From positions 1-51,349 of the forward strand of contig JBJDZD010000066.1 in the NCBI GenBank assembly GCA_051867815.1: a stretch of DNA of 51,349 bases. The letters run 5' to 3'. The notes beneath the pieces were generated by a model. The model worked only from the letters and a program-made list of their open reading frames with translations, did no database searches and was not told the DNA's origin. A program made the translations under genes and the position numbers. Source of the DNA: CAG-390 sp051867815 (GTDB lineage Bacteria > Bacillota > Clostridia > Oscillospirales > CAG-272). This document shows, one piece after another, positions 8,485 through 16,452 of this stretch; the stretch's first letter is position 1; each line of letters starts with the position of its first letter.

Positions 8485-8691
8485 TTACTTTTCAACCTTA
8501 ATGATGCAATCGGGGCACATTGTAGCACAGAAAGCACAGCCGATGCAAGCTTCTTGATCTGTGATTTCGGCAACGTAATGTCCTTTTTGGTTGATTGTTG
8601 TTTTTGATACAATGAGCAAATGCTTCGGGCAAGCGGAAACACAAAGACCGCATCCCTTGCATTTTTCAACATTAAATGTTAATTTAGCCAT
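8485..8691 (-). CDS. Two-[4Fe-4S] ferredoxin-like delta subunit of the 2-oxoacid oxidoreductase
   Basis: A 68-residue ferredoxin with two complete CxxCxxCxxxCP clusters, CKGCGLCVSACP and CIGCAFCATMCP. It is the electron-carrying subunit that links the TPP centre to free ferredoxin. Its place just before the alpha subunit is the usual order in delta-alpha-beta-gamma operons. ATG 8691 is preceded by GGAG. Confidence 0.92.
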   Translation of the reverse strand: MAKLTFNVEKCKGCGLCVSACPKHLLIVSKTTINQKGHYVAEITDQEACIGCAFCATMCPDCIIKVEK

Positions 8692-8704
8692 TAGCTTTTC
8701 TCCT

Positions 8705-9379
8705 CTATATGATTTTCTTTTGGAGTTTAAGTTTAATTACAGTTCCGTTTTCCGCTCCGAAATCGTCAACTGATTCAAAGACCTCTGTATCGGGGCAAGT
8801 CGTCGCCACTATCGGAAGTCCCGATAGGTAAGAAACGCGCTTTGCATATTCAAAGGAATCCGTCACCGTCCGAATATCGGTATTTACACCGAGGTTAGAG
8901 TTGTTGACAAGTCCGTTGAAGGGAATACCCGATGCCGCTTCGATTTCGCGAAGGATTTCCATCGTGTCTTCCGGTGTCGAAGTCAACGGTCGATACATGT
9001 TGATAACCATAAACATGTTATAGTTGTTCTCTTTCAATATCTCGGGGGTATATCTGCCGAGAGCAAATGCTCCGCGGTCATCGCCGCCGATATCAATCAC
9101 CGCATACTTGTCGGAATCGAAGATGATATCGTACATCGCCGCAGGCAGGGCAGGAAGGTCGACGTTAGAGCCTGCATATTCGGATGCTATCAATTCGATT
9201 CCGGCTGATTTCAGCTCCTCGGCGCTGTCTTTTGTCCTGAAATACGGATTAACGGTATCTATGTCGGCAATAACGGTGTCATATCCCATCAACTTTACTC
9301 GATAAGCAAAATTGATGGCAACATTTGTCTTGCCGCTGCCGTAATGCCCGGCAAAAAGTGTGATACGCTTGTTTTCCAT
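8705..9379 (-). CDS. ParA/MinD-like P-loop NTPase
   Basis: A 224-residue SIMIBI-class NTPase. The P-loop GHYGSGKTN lies at about residues 11-19, followed by a switch-I-like ADIDTVNPYFRT and a Walker-B-like YAVIDIGGDDRGAFAL. Its length and compactness resemble the small CobQ/CobB/MinD/ParA nucleotide-binding proteins rather than a chromosome partition ParA; no ParB is nearby. It is only 4 nt after the synthetase stop codon and 13 nt before the ferredoxin subunit, so it belongs to the oxidoreductase operon. A role in metal-cluster or cofactor delivery, or in assembly of the oxidoreductase, is a guess from location only. Confidence 0.8.
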   Translation of the reverse strand: MENKRITLFAGHYGSGKTNVAINFAYRVKLMGYDTVIADIDTVNPYFRTKDSAEELKSAGIELIASEYAGSNVDLPALPAAMYDIIFDSDKYAVIDIGGDDRGAFALGRYTPEILKENNYNMFMVINMYRPLTSTPEDTMEILREIEAASGIPFNGLVNNSNLGVNTDIRTVTDSFEYAKRVSYLSGLPIVATTCPDTEVFESVDDFGAENGTVIKLKLQKKII

Positions 9380-9383
9380 GGCC

Positions 9384-11666
9384 TTAAAGCTTGCTTCTGA
9401 TTATCTTGCCACTTGTGGTTTTTGGCAGCTCGGTCTTGAATTCAACGAGTCTCGGATACTTGTATGGAGCGGTGCGCTTTTTAACGTAGTTTTGAATATC
9501 CTTTTTAAGCTCTTCGCTCGGCTCTGTGCCCTTTGTAAGAACTATGCTTGCCTTGACGATCTGACCGCGAATTTCATCGGGTGCCGCCGAAACGCCGCAT
9601 TCAAGGACGTAGGGAAGCTCCATGATAACGCTTTCGATCTCAAACGGGCCGATTCTGTATCCGGAGGACTTGATAACGTCGTCAACTCTGCCTACATACC
9701 AGAAGAATCCGTCCTCATCACGCCATGCAAGGTCGCCGGTGTGATATACGCCGTCGTGCCAAACTTCGGCGGTCTTTTCAGGTGCGTTATAATACTTGCA
9801 GAACAATCCGCACGGAGCGCCGTTTTCGGTGTGAATAACGATCTCGCCGGGGTCACCGATGCCGACGCTGTTCCCATCCGCGTCGACCAGGTCAACATCG
9901 TAAGTGGGAACGGGCTTGCCCATTGAACCTATCTTATGCGATTTACCAACGAGGTTGCCGATAACGAGCGAGGTTTCACTCTGACCGAAGCCTTCCATGA
10001 TCTTAAGGCCGGTCTGCCTTTCAAACTGTTTGAATACCTCGGGGTTGAGCGCTTCGCCGGCAATGGTTGCATGTTCAATGGAGCTGAGATCGTACTTTGA
10101 AAGATCCTCCTTTATCATCATACGGTACATCGTGGGAGGCGCACAGAATGTCGTGATTCCGTACTTTCTGAATAGGGGCAGTATCTTGGAGGCGTCGAAC
10201 CTTTCAAAATCGTAGACGAAAATTGCCGCCTCGCACAGCCATGCTCCGTAGAGCTTGCCCCACATTGCTTTCGCCCAGCCGGTATCGGAAATGGTAAGAT
10301 GCAGACCGTCCGGATTTACGCAATGCCAATATTTCGCGGTGTGGAAGTGTCCGAGAGGATATTTGTAATTATGCAGTGCGATCTTTGGGTATCCGGATGT
10401 TCCGGACGTGAAGTACATGAGCATTGGGTCGTCGCCGCACGGCGAATTTTCCGTTCTCTCAAAATGACTGCTGAACATCGTATACTCGTCGTTGAAATCA
10501 TGCCAACCGTCACGCGCCTTGCCCACGAGTATTTTGACGGTAACATCGGGGCACTTTGCAAGCGCGGCTTCGGCTTGATCAATGACATAGTCGTCATCAC
10601 AGCAAATGATCGCTTTAACGCCCGCGCAGTTGAACCGGTACTCGTAATCATGCTCCTTGAGCTGATTTGTCGCAGGTATTGCAACCGCACCGAGTTTGTG
10701 CAGGCCTATCATTGCGTACCAGAACTGATATCTGCGCTTGAGTACGAGCATTACGCGGTCACCGCGCTTGATGCCGAGGGACTTGAAGTAATTTGCACAT
10801 TGTGAGGATGCACGCTTAACTTGTGCAAATGTTATTCTTGATTCCGTACCGTCCTCGGCGACATGCATGAGCGCAAGCTTGTCGGGCTTTGTCTTACCGA
10901 GGGTATCAACGACATCGTAGGCAAAGTTAAAGCTGTTTTCACCCTTGTATGTAATTGAGATGGGCGCGCCGTTTTCATCTTCGACTGTTGTGACGAACTT
11001 GTTGTATACGCGAGTCTCTGTATCGCGTACCTTAGCCGGAGTTGCTTCTGCGGTGACGCTTGCCACCTTTTCCCGGCTTTCATCGGGGAGGAGCACTATT
11101 GCATAGAAGTAACAATCTTCGCCGCCAATGGCGATCATTCCGTGAGGTGTCGAGCTGTCATAGTAAATGCTGTCGCCTTCCTCAAGAATCTCGGTGTGTT
11201 CACCTACCTGAACCTTAAGCCGGCCCTTTATAACTATATCACATTCCTGACCCTCGTGTGTAGTTACGGCTATGGGATTTGCTTCCGCTTTCGAGGAATA
11301 CTCGCAATGAACATAAAGAGGATTTGACGTTCTGTTCGCAAAGGAATGCGCTATGTTGTAATAAGTCATTCCGTGTGCCTGCTCTATTCGCTGACCTTTG
11401 CCCTTACGGGTAAGGGTGTAGGATTTCAAGCGAGGCGCGGTTCCCTCAATAATCTCGGTGACGTCAACTCCCAACGCGGAAGCGCATCTGAACAAGAATG
11501 CAAAGGTCAGATCGGATCTTCCGGCTTCGCAGTCCGCGTATTCGGAAACGGAAACTCCCGTTTGTTCTGCCATGTGTTCAGCTGTAAAGCCTTCGATTTC
11601 ACGCAGCGCGGCAATTCTGCCTGCCATCGCTTTAATTTGCTTGTCAATTTCATAAATCTTGTCCAC
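9384..11666 (-). CDS. Fusion: XRE HTH + cupin + acyl-CoA synthetase (first gene after the Val T-box)
   Basis: This 760-residue protein has three domains. An XRE helix-turn-helix fills about residues 8-65, a small cupin lies at about 130-185 (EGQECDIVIKGRL to STPHGMIAIG), and an AMP-forming acyl-CoA synthetase of the medium/short-chain (ACSM-like) class runs from about 225 to the end. Synthetase motifs are YFTSGTSGYPK (about 417-427), GFGQSET, YHTGDLAW, SSGYRIGPFEIE and the catalytic Lys754 in SGKIIRSKL. The HTH-cupin half is the layout of PuuR-like regulators. The start is GTG 11666, set by AGGAGG with a 5-nt spacer. Longer in-frame starts fall inside the T-box leader and are not used. It should activate a small carboxylic acid; isobutyrate is the favoured guess from the GUC T-box and the VOR-IlvE genes downstream. 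Confidence 0.88.
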   Translation of the reverse strand: MDKIYEIDKQIKAMAGRIAALREIEGFTAEHMAEQTGVSVSEYADCEAGRSDLTFAFLFRCASALGVDVTEIIEGTAPRLKSYTLTRKGKGQRIEQAHGMTYYNIAHSFANRTSNPLYVHCEYSSKAEANPIAVTTHEGQECDIVIKGRLKVQVGEHTEILEEGDSIYYDSSTPHGMIAIGGEDCYFYAIVLLPDESREKVASVTAEATPAKVRDTETRVYNKFVTTVEDENGAPISITYKGENSFNFAYDVVDTLGKTKPDKLALMHVAEDGTESRITFAQVKRASSQCANYFKSLGIKRGDRVMLVLKRRYQFWYAMIGLHKLGAVAIPATNQLKEHDYEYRFNCAGVKAIICCDDDYVIDQAEAALAKCPDVTVKILVGKARDGWHDFNDEYTMFSSHFERTENSPCGDDPMLMYFTSGTSGYPKIALHNYKYPLGHFHTAKYWHCVNPDGLHLTISDTGWAKAMWGKLYGAWLCEAAIFVYDFERFDASKILPLFRKYGITTFCAPPTMYRMMIKEDLSKYDLSSIEHATIAGEALNPEVFKQFERQTGLKIMEGFGQSETSLVIGNLVGKSHKIGSMGKPVPTYDVDLVDADGNSVGIGDPGEIVIHTENGAPCGLFCKYYNAPEKTAEVWHDGVYHTGDLAWRDEDGFFWYVGRVDDVIKSSGYRIGPFEIESVIMELPYVLECGVSAAPDEIRGQIVKASIVLTKGTEPSEELKKDIQNYVKKRTAPYKYPRLVEFKTELPKTTSGKIIRSKL

Positions 11667-11678
11667 TTTTACCTCCTG

Positions 11679-11719
11679 ATATAAAAGCATGCTCGTCCCA
11701 AGAAAAACTTGAGACGAGC
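11679..11719 (-). terminator. T-box attenuator terminator (Val leader)
   Basis: On the minus strand GCTCGTCTCAAG/CTTGGGACGAGC forms a 12-bp stem (one G-U) with a TTTTT loop, followed by ATGCTTTTATAT. It lies 20 nt after the T-box sequence, where the alternative antiterminator would form with uncharged tRNA. Confidence 0.8.
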
Positions 11720-11950
11720 AGAACTGAAATTCTATACCCGCGGTACCACTCAATTTGCGCTTGTGTGCGCCGCTTGTCACGACTTTAACGCAGTCATACG
11801 GGAGAACTCTACGACCGAAAATCGGTTTTCCTTTCCCCGGCTCCAGGGCGACGAACTCTGAGCTGATTGCGCCGCCTCACACCCACCGGCGGCTCTCTGC
11901 AGCATCTCAAAACAGAGACATCCCTATCATTGCCTTTGTATTAAAAAATA
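11679..11950 (-). promoter_or_regulatory. T-box riboswitch, inferred specifier GUC (valine)
   Basis: The leader holds the T-box GAGTGGTACCGCG (11739-11751), the Stem I AG-bulge sequence AGATG and the distal-loop segment AGAGAGC. The base of Stem I pairs AGGG with CCCT, leaving TTCGTCG in the 3' side of the specifier loop. The codon followed by a purine is GTC-G at 11850-11852, which reads valine. The second T-box aligns with the same codon-to-GAGC spacing. A one-base shift would give UCG (Ser), but then no purine follows. Uncharged tRNA should stabilise the antiterminator and switch on the synthetase/VOR/ilvE operon. This fills the gap between the two synthetase genes. Confidence 0.85.
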
Positions 11951-11957
11951 TAAATAT

Positions 11958-11986
11958 ATGATACCACAAAATGGTCTCGTTGTCAA
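11958..11986 (-). promoter_or_regulatory. Sigma-A promoter of the Val T-box operon
   Basis: Minus strand TTGACA, 17-bp spacer, TATCAT. The transcription start is predicted near 11950, at the beginning of the T-box leader. Confidence 0.8.
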
Positions 11987-12004
11987 GGAATTTTTGAAAA
12001 CTTC

Positions 12005-12028
12005 AAAAAAATTCACATGAATTTTTTT
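12005..12028 (-). terminator. AT-rich hairpin at the end of the second synthetase gene
   Basis: AAAAAAATTCA and TGAATTTTTTT form an 11-bp inverted repeat with a 2-nt spacer. It overlaps the stop codon of the synthetase gene and ends in T7. The stem has few G-C pairs, so termination may be leaky and some transcripts may run into the Val T-box operon. Confidence 0.4.
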
Positions 12029-14294
12029 ACAATTTATTGCGCTGAATCTTGCCGCTGATGGTTTTCGGCAGTTCGGTTCTGAAAACTATCTTTCTCGGAT
12101 ACTTATAGGGAGCGGTGTGGCTCTTGACGTACGATTGGATAGCCTTTTTAAGCTCTTCGGTAGGCTCGGTACCCTTAGTAAGAACTATGCTTGCCTTAAC
12201 GATCTGACCGCGTATCTCATCCGGCTCGGCGGAAACACCGCATTCGAGAACGTAGGGAAGTTCCATAATGACATTCTCGATCTCGAACGGACCTATGCGG
12301 TAGCCGGAGGATTTGATGACGTCATCCTTGCGTCCGACATACCAGAAATAACCGTCCTCATCGCGCCAAGCAAGGTCGCCCGTATGATAGATGTTGTCGT
12401 GCCATGCTTCCGAGGTCTGCTCGGGGTCACCGTAGTATCCGATGAACAGTCCGCACGGCACTCTCTTGTCGGTACGTATAACGATCTCGCCGACTTCGCC
12501 GACGGGTACGCTTTCACCTTCAGGTGAAATGATATCGACGTCATAGAGGGGAACGGGCTTGCCCATTGAGCCGGGCTTCGGCGTCATTCCGACGAGATTT
12601 GCAACTGTCAGGGTCGTCTCGGTTTGGCCGAAACCTTCCATAAGTCTCAGTCCGGTCGCGCTTTCAAATTGCTTGAAAACCTCCGGATTGAGTGCTTCAC
12701 CGGCAATGGTTGCATGCTTGATGGAGGAGAGGTCATACTTTGAAAGGTCTTCCTTTATGAACATGCGGTACATTGTCGGAGGAGCGCAGAACGTTGTAAT
12801 GTTATACTTTGCGAACATCGGGAGGATCTTCGACGCGTCGAATCTGTCAAAGTCATAAACGAATACTGCCGCCTCGCACATCCATTGACCGTACAGCTTG
12901 CCCCAAAGCGCTTTTCCCCAGCCGGTGTCTGAAATGGTAAGATGGAGGCCGTCGGGAGAAATGCTGTGCCAATATTTTGCCGTTACAAAATGACCAAGCG
13001 CGTACTTATACGAATGTGTTGCGATCTTCGGATAACCTGTCGTACCGGATGTGAAGAACATGACCATGGGGTCGTTACCGCAGGGTGCGTCCTCGGTACG
13101 TTCGTATTTGCCGCTGAACAGAGGATATTCCTCATTGAAATTATGCCATCCCTCGCGGGCTTCGCCCACTATAATCTTTTTGATTCCGGGGAAGCTCTTT
13201 GTGGCTTCCTCGGCGTGATTTGCCGTTTCACCGTCCGCGGTGCAGACGATGGCGTTCACTCCGGCGGCTTTGAATCTGTATTCAAAATCGTGGCAAACGA
13301 GCTGATTGGTGGCAGGTATTGCAATGGCACCTAACTTGTGTAATGCAAGCATCGTAAACCAGAACTGATAATGACGCTTGAGAACGACGATCACCTTGTC
13401 TCCTCGCTTGATTCCGAGGGACTTGAAATAGTTTGCTACCTGGGAAGAACGTCTCTTCATGTCGGCGTAGGTGAAGCGTTTCTCGCTATCGTTGCGGTCG
13501 ACGTGGATCATGGCGAGCTTTTCGGGGTACTTATCCGCAATAGCATCAACCGTATCAAATGCGAAATTGTATTTGTCCTCGTCGACGAAATCAATCGCGG
13601 TCAAAGTGCCTGCGGCATTTTCGGTGGTCTTGATAAACTTATTGATGAGAAGATTTTCAGTTTGACGGGCGGATACGATGCTCTTGCGGATTTCCGGCTC
13701 ATCAACTTCCTCGCCCGGAAGAACCAGTGCGCAAAATAAACAATCCTTACCGCCGACGGCAATCATTCCGTGCGGCGTTGAGCTGTTATAGTAAATGCTG
13801 TCGCCCTCGTTCAAGGTTTCAATATGATCGCCGACCTGTACCTTCAGGGAGCCTTCAAGCACGATATCGAACTCTTGACCGCTGTGAGTGGTCAGATTGA
13901 TGGGTTTGCTTTGAAGTGCCTCGGAATACTCGTACTTTACCCAATAAGGCTCTGCAATCTTTCCGTAAAAGTTGGGGGCAAGGTTGCATATCTCGATTCC
14001 GTCCTCGTGGACGGTTTCGCGACCCATACCCTTGCGAGTTACGGTATATGACGAAAGTCGGGGAGAACGTCCTTCAAGAAGGTCGTTCATTTCAATACCG
14101 AACACCTGCGAACAACGGTGTATGAAGGAGAAGGGGAAGTCCTCGAGGCCGGCCTCGTATTTCTTGTATTCATCAAGGTTGATTCGCGTAAGCTTCGCCA
14201 TTTCCTCTTCGGAGAAGCCCGAAATCTCGCGCATATCTTTAATTCTGTTTGCGATCTCGAGGAGCTTTTGGTTTTGCAACGTGTCGTTTTTCAT
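12027..14294 (-). CDS. Fusion: XRE HTH + cupin + acyl-CoA synthetase (behind the Ile T-box)
   Basis: A 755-residue close paralogue of the fusion at 9384-11666, with the same order of XRE HTH (about 12-68), cupin (about 133-180) and AMP-forming acyl-CoA synthetase (about 220-755). Motifs are FFTSGTTGYPK (about 418), GFGQTET, YHTGDLAW, SSGYRIGPFEIE and catalytic Lys749 in SGKIQRNKL. Long stretches of the synthetase half are identical to the neighbour, pointing to tandem duplication. The start ATG 14294 is set by AAAGGATC; the in-frame extension upstream runs through the T-box terminator and is rejected. It has its own promoter and T-box with inferred codon AUC. 2-Methylbutyrate, the isoleucine precursor by reductive carboxylation, is the favoured substrate guess. 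Confidence 0.88.
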   Translation of the reverse strand: MKNDTLQNQKLLEIANRIKDMREISGFSEEEMAKLTRINLDEYKKYEAGLEDFPFSFIHRCSQVFGIEMNDLLEGRSPRLSSYTVTRKGMGRETVHEDGIEICNLAPNFYGKIAEPYWVKYEYSEALQSKPINLTTHSGQEFDIVLEGSLKVQVGDHIETLNEGDSIYYNSSTPHGMIAVGGKDCLFCALVLPGEEVDEPEIRKSIVSARQTENLLINKFIKTTENAAGTLTAIDFVDEDKYNFAFDTVDAIADKYPEKLAMIHVDRNDSEKRFTYADMKRRSSQVANYFKSLGIKRGDKVIVVLKRHYQFWFTMLALHKLGAIAIPATNQLVCHDFEYRFKAAGVNAIVCTADGETANHAEEATKSFPGIKKIIVGEAREGWHNFNEEYPLFSGKYERTEDAPCGNDPMVMFFTSGTTGYPKIATHSYKYALGHFVTAKYWHSISPDGLHLTISDTGWGKALWGKLYGQWMCEAAVFVYDFDRFDASKILPMFAKYNITTFCAPPTMYRMFIKEDLSKYDLSSIKHATIAGEALNPEVFKQFESATGLRLMEGFGQTETTLTVANLVGMTPKPGSMGKPVPLYDVDIISPEGESVPVGEVGEIVIRTDKRVPCGLFIGYYGDPEQTSEAWHDNIYHTGDLAWRDEDGYFWYVGRKDDVIKSSGYRIGPFEIENVIMELPYVLECGVSAEPDEIRGQIVKASIVLTKGTEPTEELKKAIQSYVKSHTAPYKYPRKIVFRTELPKTISGKIQRNKL

Positions 14295-14343
14295 TGTATG
14301 ATCCTTTCTTAACGTATTTTCGCAGAAAATGCTTGAATTAATC

Positions 14344-14377
14344 AAAAAAATCGTCTCAAAGATAATCTTTGAGACGA
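14344..14377 (-). terminator. T-box attenuator terminator (Ile leader)
   Basis: Minus strand TCGTCTCAAAGA/TCTTTGAGACGA, a perfect 12-bp stem with a 3-nt loop, followed by T7. This is a strong intrinsic terminator 50 nt before the synthetase start. Confidence 0.9.
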
Positions 14378-14603
14378 ATAAAATTCGCGGTACCACTCAA
14401 ATTCCGTTTATAAAACGGCCCTTCAGGCTCTGACAAGCCCTATACCTTAACGCAGTATTCACGGGAGAAGTCTACTCGTTGCCTTTCGGTTCTCCGGCTC
14501 GGAAGTGATGGGAATCAAACAGCGTGATATTGGCTCGCAGCATCCGCCAACTCTCTGAAAACATTCTGCTTTTCCGTCTTCGTCAAAGCCTTTGTATTAA
14601 TTT
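14344..14603 (-). promoter_or_regulatory. T-box riboswitch, inferred specifier AUC (isoleucine)
   Basis: The T-box GAGTGGTACCGCG is at 14386-14398, and Stem I shows AGAGAGTTGG followed by GGATGCTGCGAGCC. The lower stem pairs GAAG with CTTC, leaving CATCA on the 3' side of the specifier loop. The codon plus purine is ATC-A at 14507-14509, which reads isoleucine. From codon to GAGC the spacing (6 nt) equals that in the Val leader. A one-base shift would give UCA (Ser) with no following purine. Together with the M23 terminator and the promoter, this accounts for the 400-nt gene-free stretch. Confidence 0.85.
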
Positions 14604-14609
14604 GCGAAT

Positions 14610-14638
14610 ATTATACACCCGAAAGAGCGCTTTGTCAA
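14610..14638 (-). promoter_or_regulatory. Perfect consensus sigma-A promoter of the Ile T-box gene
   Basis: Minus strand TTGACA, 17-bp spacer, TATAAT: an exact match to consensus in both hexamers. Such a strong promoter suits a gene controlled mainly by attenuation. Confidence 0.88.
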
Positions 14639-14656
14639 GAGCTTTTTTGAAAAAAA

Positions 14657-14687
14657 GAAAAAATTCCCCGAAAATCGGGGAATTTTT
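14657..14687 (-). terminator. Intrinsic terminator of the M23 peptidase gene
   Basis: AAAAATTCCCCGA/TCGGGGAATTTTT is a perfect inverted repeat around a 3-nt loop, 7 nt after the peptidase stop. T-rich sequence follows on the minus strand, and the symmetry makes it potentially bidirectional. Confidence 0.88.
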
Positions 14688-14694
14688 ACGTATA

Positions 14695-16350
14695 TCAGTC
14701 AAAATTCGGTATGATAATGCCTTCATCCCAAATGGAGAAGGGAGCAACGGGCACATCGTCGAGCGTAAATGCAACGTGGAGCCTGTTATCAATAGTGAAT
14801 CCGGAGTTGCCTGTCTTTCCGAGAGTTTGAGATGTTCGGACAACGTCACCAACAGATACGGAAATCTCACTGAGATGCGCATACCATGTTTTAAGTCCGT
14901 AGCCGTGATCAACCACCACAAAGTAGCCCAAGACGTCGCAGAATTCTGCCGCAACAACCTTGCCGCTTGACATTGCCGGAACGTCAACACCGGCTTTCAC
15001 TTCAAAATCAATTCCGTTGTGCTTGAAGGTCCTGCCATCGTTCAGAATCTGTTCGCGCGAGAACCCGAGACGAATGGTTGAGCTGTTAGCGGTCAGCGTT
15101 CCCGGATTTTCGTAGTTAATGAATGCGCCGGAGAAGTATTTGAGGGATTCGGTCGTTGAACAGATCTGCTTGTAGAGCTGATTGTATCTCGTTACGCTTT
15201 CTTCGCTGTAATATGTTGAAATCAAAGCGTCACTTGCATTGTATTTTGACGGAGCTTTGTTAAAGCCGTATCTTGATTCGCCGACTTTGAGAGTAAGCGT
15301 TTGGGTGGTTACGCCGTAAGTAACGGTAATCTTATATTCACCGTTTGCAACGTCATAGCTGAAGGGAATCAAGGCGTGAACGTAGTCACCGTCTGCATAG
15401 AACGTGGGTGTAAAGCTGTTGGCGAGTTCAGGTTCAAATGTTACCTTAACGGCAGATGGGTCGGTTACGTTAATTCCCGAAAGAGCGACGATGTCGCCGT
15501 GCTCAATCTCAGTCTCACCGAGTTTGAACTGCGCAGGTGCGAGAACTTGTGCGTTGAACAGGTAGCTTGCCGAGCCGTAATACTCACATTCGGGAGTCTG
15601 ATCCCAGCTGGCGGTGATAACGAAATTGAGAATGGTATTGCGAGTAAGTCCGGGAGAGGTGAATGCATTGATAGCCCCGTCGTAGAGAAGCTCATCACCG
15701 TTGTAGACCTTGAGATTTGAGCTTGAGGGATCAATGTTGAAATCAAAGGTAAAGTTATTGCCGGCGGGGTAAGACAGATCGGGATTGCTGTCGGGAGTAA
15801 ACTCATACTGCTGATAAGTTCCGCCGGAAACGAGATAGAACCAATTAAGATCGGTAGCGGATATAACATTCGTGCCTGAGGCGGTGAGAACGGGCGGGGT
15901 TGCGGTCTTGTAAAGATAAACCGAGTAAGAGGTACCCAAAAATTCTTTTGCTTGCGCAACAGCTATCTTGTATATCTTACCGTCGGGAGCGGCAAAGTAA
16001 CAATTAGCGGAGTCAGTTGTGAAGTAATACTTATACGAACGTTCTTCGGCATCGGTTTTGTAAGTGACGAGGAGAAAACCGCTTCCGGAAAACTCCTCCG
16101 GTAATGCCGACACGGGTGTCCCGCTCTTATTGATCGAATTAAACATCGTTATTACGCCGGCAGTATCGTTATCGGACGTCACGGTGGATGTTCTGCCCTC
16201 GGGGTCACTTATCGTCAAAGTTGTAACTGAGGGGTCGCCGGAATCAGGCATTTTGCTGTTGTAATATGCAACCGAAATATAAGTCGGTATAAATAGTATA
16301 AAAATACCCAAAAGGATGACGAGTAATTTCTTAATATCAAAATTCTTCAT
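14695..16350 (-). CDS. Membrane-anchored M23 (LytM-like) peptidase
   Basis: A 551-residue protein with a single N-terminal membrane segment (LLVILLGIFILFIP, about residues 9-22) and a long extracellular middle region. The C-terminal M23 domain shows HNGIDFE (about 443-449), WYAHLS (about 490) and LHVAF (about 526), which supply the zinc and catalytic His/Asp residues. Such proteins cut peptide cross-bridges in peptidoglycan, or activate other hydrolases if degenerate; here the Zn ligands look present. ATG 16350 is chosen because GGAG lies 7 nt upstream; an in-frame ATG at 16380 has no RBS. It has its own promoter and terminator. A role in sporulation or division, as for SpoIIQ-like or LytM proteins, is possible but not shown. 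Confidence 0.82.
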   Translation of the reverse strand: MKNFDIKKLLVILLGIFILFIPTYISVAYYNSKMPDSGDPSVTTLTISDPEGRTSTVTSDNDTAGVITMFNSINKSGTPVSALPEEFSGSGFLLVTYKTDAEERSYKYYFTTDSANCYFAAPDGKIYKIAVAQAKEFLGTSYSVYLYKTATPPVLTASGTNVISATDLNWFYLVSGGTYQQYEFTPDSNPDLSYPAGNNFTFDFNIDPSSSNLKVYNGDELLYDGAINAFTSPGLTRNTILNFVITASWDQTPECEYYGSASYLFNAQVLAPAQFKLGETEIEHGDIVALSGINVTDPSAVKVTFEPELANSFTPTFYADGDYVHALIPFSYDVANGEYKITVTYGVTTQTLTLKVGESRYGFNKAPSKYNASDALISTYYSEESVTRYNQLYKQICSTTESLKYFSGAFINYENPGTLTANSSTIRLGFSREQILNDGRTFKHNGIDFEVKAGVDVPAMSSGKVVAAEFCDVLGYFVVVDHGYGLKTWYAHLSEISVSVGDVVRTSQTLGKTGNSGFTIDNRLHVAFTLDDVPVAPFSIWDEGIIIPNFD

Positions 16351-16384
16351 AACATTGCTCCGAATTTCAGTAATAATCAATTAT

Positions 16385-16413
16385 ATTATACAACATATTT
16401 CAAGCAAGGTCAA
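16385..16413 (-). promoter_or_regulatory. Sigma-A promoter of the M23 peptidase gene
   Basis: Minus strand TTGACC, 17-bp spacer, TATAAT, about 35 nt upstream of the start codon at 16350. Confidence 0.78.
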
Positions 16414-16452
16414 GAGCAAAAGCGGCAAAATTTCGTGTTATAGAGCAAAAAG

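Noticed and set aside
9384..11666. Phenylacetate or indoleacetate pathway (IOR plus CoA ligase) as explanation of the synthetase-oxidoreductase locus
   Set aside because: The oxidoreductase has four separate VOR-type subunits rather than the two of IOR, the ligases are ACSM-like rather than PaaK-like, and IlvE plus the Val/Ile T-boxes point to branched-chain substrates.
11667..11780. Longer N-terminus for the first HTH-cupin synthetase starting at ATG 11780
   Set aside because: The extension is translated from T-box leader and terminator sequence, has no RBS, and a strong AGGAGG with GTG at 11666 gives the XRE-domain start.
14295..14396. Longer N-terminus for the second HTH-cupin synthetase starting at 14396
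   Set aside because: It runs through the T-box and attenuator hairpin; ATG 14294 has a proper RBS.
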